From Sphagnum compactum (lineage: Eukaryota; Bryophyta; Sphagnopsida; Sphagnales), in the NCBI GenBank assembly GCA_965153455.1, contig OZ234494.1:12028001-12092000 (forward strand): a stretch of 64,000 bases of DNA, given 5' to 3'. The notes under the pieces are model-generated. The model did no database searches and was not told the origin of the DNA. It saw only the letters and a program-made list of their open reading frames with translations. The position numbers were made by a program, and so were the translations under genes. This document shows positions 9,320-31,800 of this stretch, in pieces (position 1 is the stretch's first letter; every line of letters starts with the position of its first letter).

Positions 9320-9790
9320 ATGGACAGTGAGCAGGGGGTAGGTATCCATAAGCCGTCTTTTGATTGTGGCCGTCCAAAATCCAAGATTAAAAAAAAAGCC
9401 TTAGAAGAGATCTACGGTTGGGAACTCCTCTCATCAAAGCCCAACCGTCTCCCACGAGGGGACAGCATCAAGTTCCAAGCGTCGTTGGATGGATCATGGG
9501 ATCCGATCGTACGGACCAGAGGAATATCTGGTTATCCCTTTTGTCTCCCCGAAGTTGGCAATCATTGGTGGTACGACACGTGGCGTAGTGATGACCCAAT
9601 CTCTTCTCTCTGACTAGACCGCCCTTTCTCTCAAAACCGACCTTTTTGGGAGTTTTAAGACTTCACTCTTACTGGCCTTTTGGCACCTTTTATCTCCACG
9701 TGTTAAATGCACACTTTTGTGGTCAGATATGAAAGTGCAACCTATCCAGCCTGTGTTTTTACTGGCTATATATATATATCCAAAAAGCGA
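9320..9790 (+). promoter_or_regulatory. Promoter-like GC-rich island without a gene
   Basis: This island is GC-rich against its surroundings and ends in a TATA-box-like CTATATATATATATCC at about 9766-9781. Upstream on the same side are two CACGTG G-boxes (ACACGTGGCG about 9576-9585, CCACGTGTTA about 9696-9705), a GATAA I-box on the reverse strand (GGTTATCCC, about 9531-9539), a CCAAT at about 9596, and several CGTCC/CAACCGT words. G-box, I-box, CCAAT and TATA together are usual in light-regulated plant promoters. No coding sequence follows within several kb, so this may be an orphan promoter or a captured fragment. An ORF at 9266-9613 crosses it but matches nothing known. Confidence 0.4.
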
Positions 9791-12700
9791 AATTAAAAAT
9801 TAAAAGTTCTAAACTCCAGTGCTTTAAAAAAAATTCTATAGTCCTAATCATGCCAAAAAAATTATTTTTTTTGTTGGATTTTCATAAATGGTTCAAATAA
9901 GTAGCCAAAATAAAATAAAAGGATGTTTAATTTTTTAAGTTTCATATTTTGCTTGTAGTCAAATTTGGCTAAATCGTGCAATGGATGATCACCACTTTGG
10001 CTACATCACAAAATTGACAAAAGAAGACAATTGAACCTATCCAAAGCCTGATGAGGAAAAGTAGGCCTTGGGTGAACTAGTGACTATAATTTTTACCATG
10101 GTGAAAACCAATGTTGTGTGTGTAAATGTAAAATATCATGTGTAATAACCATGTAAGTGTAAATCATTCACATTTCACACTCAAGTTTTTACATTTTTTA
10201 TTGTTATTGTTATATTTTGTCAACTACACTTACATGGCAATATTGTATATTTTTTGAAAGGCAATTGCATGATCCCAATATAATTTGTGATTTTATTTTC
10301 TTGGATTTAAAAAAAAATTTGGAGTATAAGAACCTTTTTGTTTTGGTTAAAACTTTTTTTGTTCTTGGGAAACAATGAACCTCCAATCTAACAAATGTTC
10401 ATATTGATCAAATATAATGATTGGTTTCGGTGGTTTTATTTAATTAATATTAAGCTTGTAATTGTTTTAAATCTCATGTTTATGAATGAGGCTTAAAAAA
10501 CAATATGTAATCCAAAAATATTGTTGGAGGCCCAAATACCAAGTATGTATGGGTGGAGCTACTTTAAGAAACATGACAATATATTGAAGAACCAGATGAA
10601 AATTGTCAATTATTTTGTTATAGTTTTCAGATGACCCATAATTGTTTTTGACCAATGTTGTGTAGGTATACTATTTTTGATATATCCTAAAGCAAGGGTA
10701 TATTAGGATTCATTTTTTTCCATCATATAAAGTTTTTGATATAAATATTATAATTTTTAGTAGATGGGTAGGGTGTGGGTAATCACCATCATATACCCAA
10801 GGTTGGGGTAAGAAAATAGGTATGTATTCTAAATTTATTTAGTAAAAATAAAAAATGTTCATATTTTGAAGTTATTAATATAGTTTCCAAATTAATGGAA
10901 TTCAATTTTTTTTTACCCTAGTTGTATGGGCATATTTTATATATACCCAATGGTATCAATAGGATACGATTTTTTCAGATGTATATATTTTGGGTATGCA
11001 TTTCATTATGATACATTAGTTTTAAGGAAATAGATTAAGATAAAATATATACCCTACCCATACTTGACAAGTATATATGGGTAAAAGAATATACTCACAC
11101 AACATTGGTTTTGACTAATGTTGGGCCAATATCAAATTTTGAACATATTAGGTGACATTGGTATAAAATCTTTTATGAAATATTCACAACAACCTCCAAT
11201 TGGTATTGGATTTATTTGAAAGCTTTCATACGAACCAATAAGGTCTTAGGCTAATCTTTGGCTAAAACTTATGTGGTAGAGTTTATACTTGGTATTGAGA
11301 TTCATATAACCCTAATATTAAACTAATATTACATTACAAGTGTCAAGTCCATGTTAGTCATGTTAAGTATTGGTATGAGATTGGTATTGCTTCAGCTGCA
11401 TTAGTTTGATATGTTTTCTAATATCAATGTAGCAAAAATTGAGGTTGTGGTTTCTTTAATGACAACATAGGACTAACTCACCTAAACCACACTTAGGTCA
11501 CCAACAACTTTACAATTCATGACAATTCACCAAACAACATCATAAAACAAATCTCAACATCATACTCCAATGTTTCCCCACGGCAATGACTATTATCAAC
11601 ATAATATCAGAGGCTTAATCAATATTTGTAAATTATCGAGGAAACATGATAAGTTCTGCAAACTTGGTGGATTAGATCTCTCTAGACCACTCTCTTTAGG
11701 CTATTATTATCTCGCTTGGCGATCACTATTTACAGGGCTTTTTTTTTCAACCCATTTCACCCCAACAAATTCATTCATGAAATTTTGACAACATAGTTCT
11801 AGCCATAGACACTTCATAATGTGTTCCCTTATGCCCCAAATTAGTGCAACGTAACCTTCCCATAGTTCCCAATGTATGAATCTTTCTTCTTGAACAAATA
11901 AGTTTTGAATTTCCCATTCACATTCCATGACAATCCTTCAACGATGCCTTATTCAGACAAGCCTTCAAGTCCCTTATGGATTTTCATCATTTCCACCAAA
12001 CATACACATTTGTTCATGTTTTTTTGTTCTACAAATGTTTAATCTATTAATTCCATTGCACAACAGAAAAGAAAAATAGTTGGAAAGAACTAAGTTTTTT
12101 CTTGACCATGAACATTCTTCTCGACAATCTAATCAATAGTCAAATGTCCAGCATCTATTGCAACAACATTGTTAATCCCTAACTCCAAAGCAAAAGAAGT
12201 ACTTAACTCTTGAAACATTTAACCTTTTATCGCCTCCATTGTGCCCTCATGCTTGGATTCCGCCACCAACACCTCCGGCTAAGTCCACCATTGCCAAAAG
12301 ACCATCAAAAACATTAAACAAGAAATTGGTTCCTCCATCGTCTTGAAATTACTCTCACGATGCACACCACAAATTTTTCTAATGCCACTAACCTGCATCA
12401 AACAAACATTCACACTTTAGAAATAAAAAAGAAGAAAAATCCATCAACTATCCACTCCCTTGTTGCCTTTTGCTTTGAGTTGCACAATCCACTTTTCATC
12501 CGTTAAATATTCACTTCAGTGAACATCACATCCCACCCCAATTCATCTTACACTAGGACCAACACAAATCTACATGCCAAGGTTCCAACTTGGTACTTGC
12601 CCAACAACACTGGCCAAGACTAGCATTGGTATGTTATTGAGAGATTGAGATCGATTGGTTATCAACAAGAATCCAAAGGGTAGGTTATTAATAACCTACT

Positions 12701-13900
12701 TGTCACTGGTAGGATAATCTACCTTGCCTAGAATGTGTTTTGTAAAGACTTGACAATACCTTTATGAATGAGGTATCGTTTCGAATAAATAAGAAAATTG
12801 ACCTTGAGGTTTTTTGTATTCTATCCTATTAGGTTTTTAATTTCTCAACCCTACATGTTTTTTTAGCAATCACCCTTTTTGTTATCATGTTGGAACTCTG
12901 GATGCCCACGTTTGCCGGATAACATAGTCTATAATTTGTACTTTATTGGAACACATTGTTAAATGTGTAACCTCATTCTTGAAAATAAGGCCATTAAAAT
13001 AAAATTAAAATAAAATCCCCATCAAACATGCCTTACTTGGATAGTATAATTAGATTTTTTCAAGGCAAGTATTTGAAAGTCGACCCTTATGCATAAAAGT
13101 TAGTTATTATCAATGTTGTGTGGTTCTTAATTTTTAAAAGAACCTTTGATCCTGATTTTGATTCTTAAAAAATAATTGGAGGTTTTTTTAATGTGAGTTT
13201 GAGTCCAATTCTTTTCATTTTAAAACCTTGTAGTTTTGATTGACATATTTTTTCAAATTCAAGTGTAACCAAAAAGGAGGATGTCAATAAATATCTCATA
13301 ACAATAAACATTACACATCAATATGAATAATTCACACAACAATGTTGTTCCTCTTTTATTCAAGAGTTTGTTGAAACATGGTTTCCAACAATTTATTTCA
13401 CACCAACACACAACAAAGCTACTATCACTTACAAGTAGATAGACATATATTGATATGCCTTGATGACTATGACCAAAAAAATGGATCAAACTTTTTCCCA
13501 TTCACATCTCTTGTTTGTCGCTAGGTATCATCCCATAATCGAGCAAACCCAAACTCAAAAAATTAAAACCTTATTCTCTCCTCCATTGATAACAAGATTT
13601 CCACCCAAACCCAAAACACAACAATTCCCTTTCTTTATAGTTCACCACAAAACATAAACCCTAGCTCCATATGCTCAAATGTTGGACTTGTTAGGGAGTG
13701 AATTTTAAACGTTGTCGACAATTCCATTCTCTAGTCCTAGGTCAAGGAGAAGAATCAACACCTACATTCTATTCTACAATCTTCAACTTTACGTTTCCTC
13801 TGCAATGAAATAAGAAAATTTGGATATAATGCTTTCTTGTAGAATCGAGACAAAAAACAGACACAAGCCTAAAGATATGCACTTAGCTTCACTGAAGTCC
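9791..13900. other. AT-rich intergenic DNA
   Basis: No gene can be supported. Sequence around 10660-11110 repeats TATACCCAAGG/GGGTATATAT-like words in both orientations (for example near 10790, 10940 and 11070), suggesting an old repeat. The stretch 11500-12600 is somewhat less AT-rich, but its ORFs are short and unconserved. Confidence 0.6.
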
Positions 13901-14580
13901 TCTCCAAAACCTCCCCACTTAAATCTTGCATCGGCATTCCTTATCTCCATCTTCAATTGCTCCTTCTCCATTCAAAGCCTCTCCACACAAATCTTATTAG
14001 CCATCACACAAACTCAACAACAAATTAAGAACAAAAGATTCATCAAAGCAGTAACACCCCTCCCCTCATGCCAGTTGCTGCCATTGTTGTCAACTTCATG
14101 AAGAAAACAACCAAAAAATTAACTATCACATCCCCATGCTAAAAAGGTCTCAAAAACACAAAACCTTAAAGATGTTCTTCATTTCACATGACCCGTCTTT
14201 AGATCATGTAAGAACTGCTAGGCTTGGTTCAAAACCGAGTCTGCTTAATGTAAATATCACACATTCCCTTATGCCAAATATTGTCTTGATAAAAAGTTTT
14301 ATAACAAATTACAATTGAGGTTCATGCAGATATGAAGTTCAACAACTAATAAAAACCCTATTGATACTGATACCCTATGTGGAGCCCATACAAAAACCAA
14401 CCAGGCCGGTAATGAAAAAAGAAAGGATCGGTCAGTCTCTTGGCGGAGTGGAAGGGAAGGAGCTCTGCTGTGGTCAGTGAGGAGTGTCTTGTTTGTTTCT
14501 TTGTTTTTTTTTTTTTTGTAGGGTTTGGGTTTTTAGAACAGGGAACAGCGCTGCAGCGTTGCAATCTTCCGGTGGTGCAG
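13901..14580 (+). promoter_or_regulatory. Upstream region and probable leader of the PTAC7-like gene
   Basis: This stretch leads to the ATG at 14581. It contains a T-run followed by TGTAGG near 14505-14522 and GTGCAG directly before the ATG, either of which could be a 3' splice site of a leader intron. I cannot place a TATA box with confidence. The open frame beginning at 14440 continues into exon 1 but adds a hydrophobic Phe-rich stretch that would mask a transit peptide, so I do not use it. Confidence 0.35.
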
Positions 14581-17341
14581 ATGATGACCATGACTTTGTT
14601 GAACGCTTCGTCATCTGCTGCTGTTGGATGTTCTATTGTTGCTCCATCACTGCATTGTACTCAAGTGCTTTTGTCTCCTCCTCCTCTGCTGTGTGGAGGT
14701 CATAATGCCCATGGCATTCCCTCTCCTTCTAGAATTTTCCCCTGTATTGCATCTTTGCGGATAGGCAGGTCTGTGCTTGTTTCAACAAAGCTTTCAGTTG
14801 GCGCTTCTTGTACAAGCAACCGCCACAGACTCAGAAGGTAAAAGTGTTTTTGCTGTCCCTCCCCCCTCCATTGCTTGCTGTACTGTTTATGTGTCTACTT
14901 TGTTATCTTGGTCCTGTTCTCGTCTACTTGTTGTGAGTACAGCAACTTTACTGGAGATTGTGTAAGTTGCATCAATGGAAGCAGAAGAAGAAGTTTTGGT
15001 TGTTGTTGCTTCTGCTACAGTTGTTGAATTGTGGAACTGGTGGGTGTGTTACTTTTATTTTTCTTCCACTTCTTTTTAGGCTATTATTGCCTGTGTGTAC
15101 AGAAGAAGCAGTTGGATGCCTTCTTTTAATGTCACACAGGTGTTCAACTTTGTTGCTGAATTCCTCCCTGAATCAGAGACCAATTTCTTTTAGATATGAG
15201 TTTTACATAGTTTGCTGCCACATTATTATGACTAACTTAAGACACAGGTTTCAACTTTGCTGCCTTGATTAGGGTTTATCCTAAACCCTAAACCCAACCC
15301 TTTTCAACCTTGATGATATGGTTGATGATGCCTTCAACCAAGAAGAGTCAGTTGAAGAATGTGATTTTGTTGCTGTATTCATCCCTGAAGCAGCGACCAA
15401 TATCTTTTTAGATATGAGTTTTACACAGTTGCTGCCACATTATGACTAGGTTAAGACACAGGTTTCAACTTTGCTGCCTTGATTAGGGTTACCCTAAACC
15501 CTAAACCCAACCCTTTTCAACCTTGATGATATGCAGCAGAATGATTCTATTTACATTTTGTCTGGAATTTAGGGTAAACCGATAATGAAATCAGCACCCT
15601 GATATGCAAGTCAGATGTTTGGGATTTGACCTAGGCATAATGTGATATTCCTTAAGACTCAATAGTTGAGGGTGGACCCTGGAAAGAAGCAGGCACAATG
15701 TTCTCTCATAGGGTTTAGGGGTTTCGCTGATAGAAAGCAGGTGAGTTATGGTACATGAAATGGTATGAGGCAGATGGCATGAGCTCTTTGTCTTTGGTGA
15801 CATAGTCTGTTACTAGAGCTTGATTTCATTGTTTGTGTTTTTCTCACCACTGGCTTCAGGGCTAGTTTTTTAACTTCATTGGGTGTATCTATCGGTCTCT
15901 GGAAATGTGAGCAGGACAGCAAGGGAGTTTGCAGGAGGCCATCTGGAAGGTTCAGGTAACATACTATATGCCTGGCAGAAATGGACCCAGATACTTGCTT
16001 GCACTTTCCCAAGAACTCCTTTTCCTCAGGAGGCACGAATGGTATGAGTGCAGCTTACAAGTTGAAGAATTTCAAAATTCTCTTTATCATTGTCATCAAG
16101 CTCTCATCTCCAGTTGGTTTGTGTCTGAAATCTGGTTCCAACTGCACTTTTCACACAATATTATGCTTAAGTTTTTGTGGCCATTTTCTGTGAAGCTTCC
16201 CAGTGTTGCACATTGGATGCCCCTCTTTATGTGTTGCAACACTGTTGAACAGGGATCAGCAGATATAAGTCTGTGAAGAAAGTAATACAGGAGTTTGACA
16301 AGGATGATGACATTGTGGTGGTATGTGATATGGTTTATCTTTTCCCTTCCATTTTTTATCAAGCATCTCAAGAGCAGCATTATTCTCACAAACCAAGGGT
16401 CCAAGTAAAGAACACATTTTTGGATTGGAAACAGATAATATGTGATGTGAGGGATTTGCAATGTGTGCTTTTGAGAGATACTGACTACAATGAGTCAGTA
16501 CTCCAGAAAATATTGACACTTTGACTTTGTAGGATGGATGTTCTAATTCAATGTGTTGCGGAGATTAAACCTTCTTTGAAACCAGAAGTTGTAAATGCAG
16601 TTTGTCAACACAGAACTGAGTTTTAAGATGAAATCAGGAGGCCTTCAACTGTTAGGAAACAGATGCTAATGTGGCAATTCAGGGGCCAGCTAATGTGGCA
16701 TGCTACTTCAGGCTATTAGAAGAACTCTCATGAATTTTTGTGGATGGTGAATTGCAACGCAGAGTGGAGCCTGTCCAGAAATTAAATGTGGGGGTGGAGG
16801 AAGTATTGGCAGCAAAAGAAAGGGTCGGAAAGGGGTATGTTATGGTCTTGAAACTGACAACCATCAAAGGCTTCTTTCCAGAGATGGTTTAAATTAGAGG
16901 ACATTGCCTGGAAGTCGACCGAAACCAAACTGCAGAAATCATTACTACTGCATGTTAAGAATCACCAACTGTCCAATCTCCTAAACATAAGAACTGACCT
17001 CATATGTTTTATTTTTTGTGGTCTGCTTGCAGGGAAGAAAGGATCCAAGATTAGATGAGAAATATCCAACACTGTCATTTCTTGAAGCCCAAGAGCGAAT
17101 GATCAAGGAGTGTAACAGACAGGTCCTGGTTGATGCTGAGAATCTTCTTGCACAATCTAATAATAAGTTTGGGCTTGTTTTAGAAATTGCTGAAGAAGCT
17201 AATGAATACTTGCGCCATAATAAGGATGAGAGTTTGACCAGAAAGCCCATTTTGAAGGTGATTAGTGATCGGATTAATGAAGGTGCTGGAGAGCAATTGT
17301 CAGATGCATACATCGAGGATTTTGTCACATACAATGATTAG
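14581..17341 (+). CDS. PTAC7: PTAC7-like plastid polymerase-associated protein (three exons)
   Basis: My model joins 14581-14837, 16263-16320 and 17033-17341, giving 207 aa with GT-AG junctions and consistent phase. The start is the ATG at 14581; a third Met two codons on is an alternative. Residues 1 to about 80 are rich in Ser, Thr, Ala and Arg with few acidic residues, as in a chloroplast transit peptide, ending near RHRLRR. The mature part has YKSVKKVIQEFDKDDDIVV, then AENLLAQSNNKFGLVLEIA, EEANEYLRHNKDE, KPILKVISDRINEG and DAYIED. From memory this follows the plan of PTAC7, a small subunit associated with the plastid-encoded RNA polymerase (LL..-N-.-F..V..A.EA.EY...N.DE, I..V.S.R.N). Identity to the flowering-plant protein looks low (about 30%), and this protein is longer than the roughly 160 aa one. 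Exon 2 is short and has a weak polypyrimidine tract, so it needs transcript support. The gene converges on TBCD. Confidence 0.6.
15151..15533 (+). repeat. Direct duplication inside intron 1 of the PTAC7-like gene
   Basis: Positions 15151-15320 and 15369-15533 are direct copies with scattered substitutions and small indels. Both carry AGATATGAGTTTTACA, CACAGGTTTCAACTTTGCTG and CCCAACCCTTTTCAACC. Each copy contains CTAAACCCTAAACCC (15281 and 15493), a short telomere-type repeat. No coding role is visible. Confidence 0.85.
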
Positions 17342-18802
17342 GGTATATAGTGGGGTAGAAGAGGTATGCACAGTTATACTTTAAAAGTTTATACGGTCAA
17401 GTTGCAGTTTGCTAGTGTACAGATTATGATAGGTTGCCTTGATTGGCATCTCAGTCAGTAACTCCACCTGAATTGCATGTGGCATGTAGTTGTTGACTTC
17501 TAGCATATCTTTTTGATGAAGAGGGAGACACAAGAAGATTAGGGCAGTAAACCCTAAACCCTAAACCCTTAAAAGTTTAGTTATTAACTTCTTTCGTTTA
17601 CTTGAATTCTATGAATACTGTCTTTAGGCCTAAAGATTTTTGGTTTAGCTACATAATTTAGAGTTCAAAAGTTCAAAACTTAGCCCTGTGTGGGGGATGA
17701 AACTGGACAGAATCTCTCTTCTCAGTGCTGTAAAGCACTCAGAGAAAATTTGTCAGCTGTGTGGAGGGCACCTTATATCCATGATTTTCCCTCCTAGAAA
17801 TTGGGAGGGATATAATGCCTCCTCAAGGGTGGGAGGGAAATTATGCCTACTTATAGGTCTAAGAACCCTGCCACTATTGAAGAGTAGGCATAATAACCCT
17901 CTGGTTTGTAAAACTTGTGATTTACAAATTTTGCCTTGTGCCTTATGATAGTAAAAGCCTATGGTTGGGGAACATTCCCAAAATTCAGGGTCATACTCAG
18001 CTATTGCCGCATCCTCCGACCCTTATTTTGAGAATGCCCCCACCATAGTGCTTTACCCTACACAAAAATTCTGGCAGATGCATAATCATCAATGAACATG
18101 GAGAGTGATGAAAATAGAAGGCCAACAAGTCCAAAACAAGTACTTATTTTTCTGCAGTCTCCTTTACTGGGTGGATGTACAATAATAACCAAAATAACTT
18201 GTACAGCCACTAAGGAAATCATTCAAAACAAGTCTCTGGGTTAATTACCCAAAGGAAAAGAGAACCCACAAAGAAGATGAGCCACCTAAGTCAGAAATTT
18301 GGATAAGCTTACATATCATTGAATAGGCACCTGTGTTATTGTCAACTGAAAGGTAGTGAGAACTGAGAACATGTCCACATGAAGTTACATCTTTGTGAGG
18401 AAGGTTCGCCCAATTTTTGAACATTTTTCATGCTCCAGAACCGCTTAATTAATCATACTCCGGCCTCTGTGGAGCACTGGCTGCTTTGCACAAAGGAATG
18501 GACTGAAAACCACAGGACATAAGCAGACATATTGTCCAGAATCTGTTCCATCCTAATCTGCCACATACATCTGACCTTAAAAAGAAAGGGATAATCCTCA
18601 GTGTGAAATACCAAGGCAAATCCCCCCAGGCCCAGGTGCTAACTAACTCAAAATGGACTAGTTGAGTCAATTGGAGGGAGCCTACAGGTTCAACAACTTG
18701 CCTGCCCCACTTCGTAGAGTTAGCAAACCATAGACAGGAAGCCTCCAGCCATCAAACCCTCAGCCCTAACCTTAGATCCAAAAGCATTTGTCTTGGCTGG
18801 AG
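17342..18802. other. Intergenic region between convergent genes
   Basis: The 3' ends of the PTAC7-like gene and TBCD face each other here, so both 3' UTRs and terminators lie in this stretch. A telomere-like run (AAACCCTAAACCCTAAACCC) is at 17549-17568. No further gene is supported. Confidence 0.6.
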
Positions 18803-28496
<9,694 letters not shown>

Positions 28497-28558
28497 GGAT
28501 TGTGCTTGCAGCAATTCAATTCGAACAGATCCTCTCTTTCTTTTTTCCCACAAAAAAA

Positions 28559-28574
28559 TACACACACACACACA

Positions 28575-28607
<33 letters not shown>
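28559..28607. repeat. Compound CA/CT microsatellite in the TBCD leader
   Basis: About 10 CA units are followed without a break by about 14 CT units. On the TBCD strand this reads GA repeats then GT repeats, ending roughly 60 bp before the start codon, so it probably lies in the 5' UTR or core promoter. GA repeats in plant leaders are targets of BPC/GAGA-binding proteins. Confidence 0.95.
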
Positions 28608-28609
<2 letters not shown>

Positions 28610-28745
28610 CCTTCCTGTTGGTCTCGTTTCCTCTCTCGTTGCAATTGCAGTTAGAGAGGTCTTCTTCGTCGCCAGTGGCAACTGGGATATGTAGCAGAGT
28701 ACAAGCAAGTCCCACCAGCAGCAGAGACATTGCCTGTGTTCTATA

Positions 28746-28960
28746 TTTTGGATGAAATACATCCTTCCAATGTGGTGCTTTTGGATGAAATAAAACCTTC
28801 AAATATTGTAATTTTGGATGAAGTACAACCTTCATATGAGTTCATCCAACCGTCACATATTCTAGTTTGGATGAAGTACAATCTTCAAATATTGTACTTT
28901 TGGATGAAGTACAACCTTCAAATGAGTTCATCCAACCCTCAGTTATTGTATTTTGGTGAT
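28746..28960. repeat. Minisatellite with 33/53-bp higher-order structure upstream of TBCD
   Basis: The word TTTTGGATGAA (with small changes) starts units at about 28746, 28779, 28812, 28865, 28898 and 28951, giving spacings of 33, 33, 53, 33 and 53. The 33+53 pair forms an 86-bp higher-order unit present twice. The 53-bp form contains TTCATCCAA, the exact reverse complement of TTGGATGAA, so each can fold. An ORF through it (28730-28963) encodes only the repeat and is not a gene. Confidence 0.9.
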
Positions 28961-31800
28961 TAGTAGGGTTAATTTCAATTAATTAATTGACCCTCCAAAA
29001 TCCTTTTTTGGTGATTAGGATGGTTAATCCTTCCATCTTTTTTTTTTTCATTTTTTTCTCAATTCTCTCTGTTTTTCTGTCTTCTTTTTGCTCTTGCTAT
29101 TTTTTTCATCTCTTTGTTTTTTTTTCCTTCCAAAGAGGATTTGTCTTATCCGCATTTAATCACATCCTTCTATCTTCTTTTTTCTTTTCACTATTTACTT
29201 TCCCTTTATTTTTATTGTTATTTTTCCTTCTTTTCTATTTTTCAACTAAGATGTGGTCACCTTTTTTTTTTTTCTAAAATCCTAATAGCCACCCTGATAA
29301 CCGTCGGGGGTCTGTTCCTATTTCTAATTAGCTGCCCGGCACTAGTAATTAGAGCATCTCCACCATCCATGTGACAATCTGGTTCAATTTTCTGATTTTT
29401 GACGCTTGACCGAATGTTTAAAAGAACCAAGGCCGGGCAGAAACATGAACAGAGCTGCTGTGGTTATCAGTGCCCTTCTAAGTTGCATGCACTGCAGCTC
29501 TGAAAGTTTCCGACAAGGTCAAATGACCGCTGTTTTATAGCTGCTGGTTCCTTGGGGGTTTTTGATATAACCGGAACTAGTGGTTCTTTCTTTCCTTCCT
29601 AAAAGCTCAAACCCATCATGATTTACAAAAAATTCTGAACTACAATGTAAAGGCAGGATTTCCAAACAAACTCAAACTAACATTTACTGAATTGAACTTA
29701 CCTCTAAAGAGAGGGGAGTCTGTTCACACTACCTCTAAATTAGACCCATGGTCTTTAGATGAGGATCCATGACGAAAAAGAGCTGAAAAGGTCTTTTGAA
29801 GATCATGATTTGAAGAACCAAGATGCAAGCTAGGGTCCAGCAAAAGGTCCAACTCAAGGATTCAATTTGCTTCAAGTGAGTCCAAATTGGTTTCTAGGAA
29901 TTTGGACCCTAGAACTCCATTGAAAGTGGGCAAGTGCTACTAAGTTTGAAATCTCAATTATCTAGGATAAAACTAGAAATCAGACTTTAACTAGGATTTA
30001 CCTTCAACCTACCTGCATCTTTTAAGATACCTGAAATGGCAAGGGGTCCTTAAGCTGTGGAAAGTCCCACTGATATTGCTCCACTTTGAATTGCAGAGGC
30101 TAGCATCATTTGGGGAGTTTATTGAAACCCACATTCTCATTTGGTGGAAACACTTTGAGGAGTGTTCACCACGTTCTTGTTGTCTGACTTCATGGCTTAT
30201 TCCCTATTTTAACTGTTGCTGGTTCTGCAATCCTACACATGTGTGTGTGAGTTCCTCTCTCTTCAGCAAGCAAGCAGGCAGTTTAGCACTGAGTCACACT
30301 TCAGAAACCTGTCATCTCTGGATCAAGCTCATAACCTAATAATCTTTAGCATAGATTCAGTTCCACATAACCTTCAGCTCAAAAGTCTTTGATGACCAGA
30401 GAGGAAGTTTTGCCATCCACAACTAGGGTAAAACTACTCATCACAAAACACATACTTATCACCAAACACTTTCCAATATTTCTCATTCATTAACCAAATT
30501 TGAGCAATTTCTGTGTCATGGACACAAATTCGAAGGCTACAAACGTTCATAAACACAGGAAGAAGATGAATGATAGTTTGCTTCAAAAGATTTGAAATAA
30601 TAACTCTAGACTTCTCTATAGTTGCAGTTCCCATATCTTCCTTGTTTTTAGTCTGTATTGAGTGGTATAAAACCTGATGGATGCACCAACTAGGGCTTTA
30701 CAGAACTTCTTTGTATTCCAAAGGCAAAGATGCAACAATCAAAGAATTCAAGCTTGAAATCCTAATCTGTTTAATTAAACCATCACTGAGCACTGAACCC
30801 CCTTACACCAAACACCACATATTGTCCCCACTCCTTTACCGAATTGAGGGTTACAAATGTTCTTTGAACTTCAGAAGCAGAGGAACAATGTGTCAGGATT
30901 CAACCTCAATTAAGTTCGCAAGTATTCGCTCATTGGCCTATCTACCATAAATCTAAACATATTCACAATGGGATGTCAACAGAGGACATCCAATTTCAAC
31001 AGCAGAAACCAAAGGGTGTACAACAGAGAGAAGCAGCTGATCACCAAAAATGCTAATCCCCAAGCAATTGAACAAGACTACAAACAGCTGCAAATTACCA
31101 AACACCAATCAGCAAGCAGTTGGAACAAAAGTACAAACAACTGCAACTTCAGACTGTCTACAAACCACCACACAAGTCATTTGAGCCCGCATTTTGCTAC
31201 AAGAGAGCTACAAGTGCAAGAAGCCAATGTGCCATCTCATGTGTCCCCAAATAACGCAAAAATGCCTTCAAGTAAAACTGCTTTTCAATTTGCTCCTCCA
31301 CAGTACAGCAAACAGAAATGTACAGCAAAAGCCAACTCATACTCTCTCAACCTGAAGAGTAAAATTAGAAAGCAAAGAAGATCAAAACTTGCACATTGAC
31401 AACCACAGAGAATGCTTGAAGTATTTACAAGCTCTAACAACATCTCCTTTTCCCTAAACTTGTGGAAAAAACTCAAAATGTCTGACACACTCAGATATCA
31501 AAAAGGTGCCGAGTACTTTCATACACAAGAGCCAGGAGAATGTTCTTGGACTCACACTACAAAAAAAGGAAGCTTCTGGCCTAGGAATGACTTGATTCTC
31601 ACTCTGACATAAAATAACATGTCAAACAATCATCTCCAGGAAAGCTTTCAGTCCCAGAGCCGTCTACCTTGTACATGTGCTAAGGGATGCTACAAAACTC
31701 CTAACCTACCATCTCAAACAATTTGCAATTTTTTTCCGCTTTTTCTCTTAATTTTTGGTTTTTTTTTTTTTTAGTTTTTTAGTTTTTTTGGTTTTCAGGA
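28961..31800. other. Intergenic region between TBCD and the DUF789 gene
   Basis: This holds the distal TBCD promoter and DNA downstream of the DUF789 gene. The stretch 29030-29275 is a long T-rich and CT-rich tract. Short ORFs (for example 30968-31399, rich in Asn/Gln/Ser) lack similarity and are not called. Confidence 0.55.

Noticed and set aside
14440-14580. N-terminal extension of the PTAC7-like ORF from the ATG at 14440
   Set aside because: It would add a Phe-rich hydrophobic stretch before a sequence that looks like a transit peptide; the ATG at 14581 gives a better start.
28730-28963. Repeat protein with LDE.-PS units
   Set aside because: It is a translation of the minisatellite; unit lengths differ and there is no promoter or similarity.
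29036-29275. Phe-rich ORF resembling a membrane protein
   Set aside because: It is a T-rich tract read through; no coding composition.
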